From assembly GCF_017814275.1 (NCBI RefSeq), contig NZ_JAGIYQ010000002.1:401539-465538 (forward strand): 64,000 bases of DNA, in the 5' to 3' direction. The notes beneath the pieces were generated by a model, which did no database searches, was not told the origin of the DNA, and saw nothing but the letters and a program-made list of their open reading frames with translations. This DNA is from Gottfriedia endophytica (GTDB lineage Bacteria; Bacillota; Bacilli; Bacillales; Bacillaceae_G). Numbering within the stretch: position 1 is the first letter of the stretch; every line of letters begins with the position of its first letter. Made by a program: the position numbers and the translations under genes. Positions 63,879-64,000 of the stretch are shown here, one piece after another.

Positions 63879-64000
63879 ATCGAGTAGGAGGGAGCGACTA
63901 ACTCCCGACCTCTCACACCACCGTACGTACGGTTCCGTATACGGCGGTTCAAATTAAGTCTGACGCAGAAATTCATATCTTTGATATAGACTTTTAAGAC
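63879..64000 (-). mobile_element. 3' end of a group II intron, continues beyond the right edge
   Basis: On the minus strand ACCGCCGTATACGG pairs with CCGTACGTACGGTGGT as a domain-V-like hairpin, followed by GAGAGGTCGGGAG...CTCCCTCC as domain VI, ending near CTACTCGAT at about 63879. The CCGCC start of domain V (CGC triad rather than AGC) suggests class C. The reverse transcriptase gene would be to the right of 64000. No T-run hairpin is seen at this 3' junction. Confidence 0.72.

Overview
This window is AT-rich chromosomal DNA from a spore-forming Bacillaceae (Bacillus sensu lato; the genus cannot be fixed from sequence alone). Evidence: the gene order from about 19.8 kb to 57.8 kb follows, from memory, the yqf-yqg-yqh region of Bacillus subtilis read in reverse. 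That block is gcvPB-gcvPA-gcvT, yqhH-yqhG, yqzE, aroK, comGG-comGA, yqgY, yqgX, yqgW, yqgT, yqgS, glcK, yqgQ, gluP(yqgP), yqgN, rpmG, phoU-pstB, pbpA, yqgE, sodA, yqgB, yqfZ, ispG, zur, yqfU and yqfT. Shine-Dalgarno sites are strong, and GTG and TTG starts and U-tailed hairpin terminators are common.

Layout. 1-3.7 kb: the C-terminal part of a NarL/LuxR response regulator, an FMN reductase, an MFS exporter, an SDR and a DUF3243 (YmfJ) gene. 4-15.9 kb: a surface-polysaccharide locus. An EpsC/CapD-type 4,6-dehydratase on the plus strand faces a minus-strand set: sugar phosphotransferase, Wzz-like protein, Wzx flippase, multi-pass membrane protein, GT4 glycosyltransferase, PglD/EpsM acetyltransferase, a second glycosyltransferase, DegT aminotransferase and an unrecognised dehydrogenase. 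Dehydratase, aminotransferase, acetyltransferase and phosphoglycosyl transferase together suggest a UDP-bacillosamine-like lipid-linked precursor that is extended, flipped and polymerised. 16-19.7 kb: YerB lipoprotein, DinB-like protein, HAD phosphatase, a YuzL-like small protein and a YhfM-like lipoprotein. 19.8-57.8 kb: the conserved block above, covering glycine cleavage, competence pseudopilus, glycolysis entry, lipoteichoic acid synthesis, phosphate uptake, cell-wall synthesis, superoxide defence, isoprenoids and zinc control, plus three tRNA genes (Ser, Met, Asn). 57.8-64 kb: DinB-like, DUF3267, YrdB, a Nudix gene with a broken NIPSNAP leader, two small membrane proteins, a TetR-MFS pair with visible operators, TrmO, and the 3' end of a group II intron running off the right edge.

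Two families of intergenic repeats stand out. Family A (nine copies, mostly 160-240 bp) has GC-rich palindromic cores and imperfect terminal inverted repeats, like a MITE. Family B (two full, two partial copies) is a structured repeat of about 150 bp ending in GGAAGTTTCACTTTAT. Other unusual points are an A8 tract that puts a glycosyltransferase start out of frame, an in-frame amber codon separating NIPSNAP and Nudix parts, a candidate attenuator before the dehydratase gene, a pstB-phoU pair without pstSCA but with a Pho box, and a leader before tRNA-Asn that carries a copy of the tRNA 5' end. No CRISPR array, prophage or complete transposase gene was seen.
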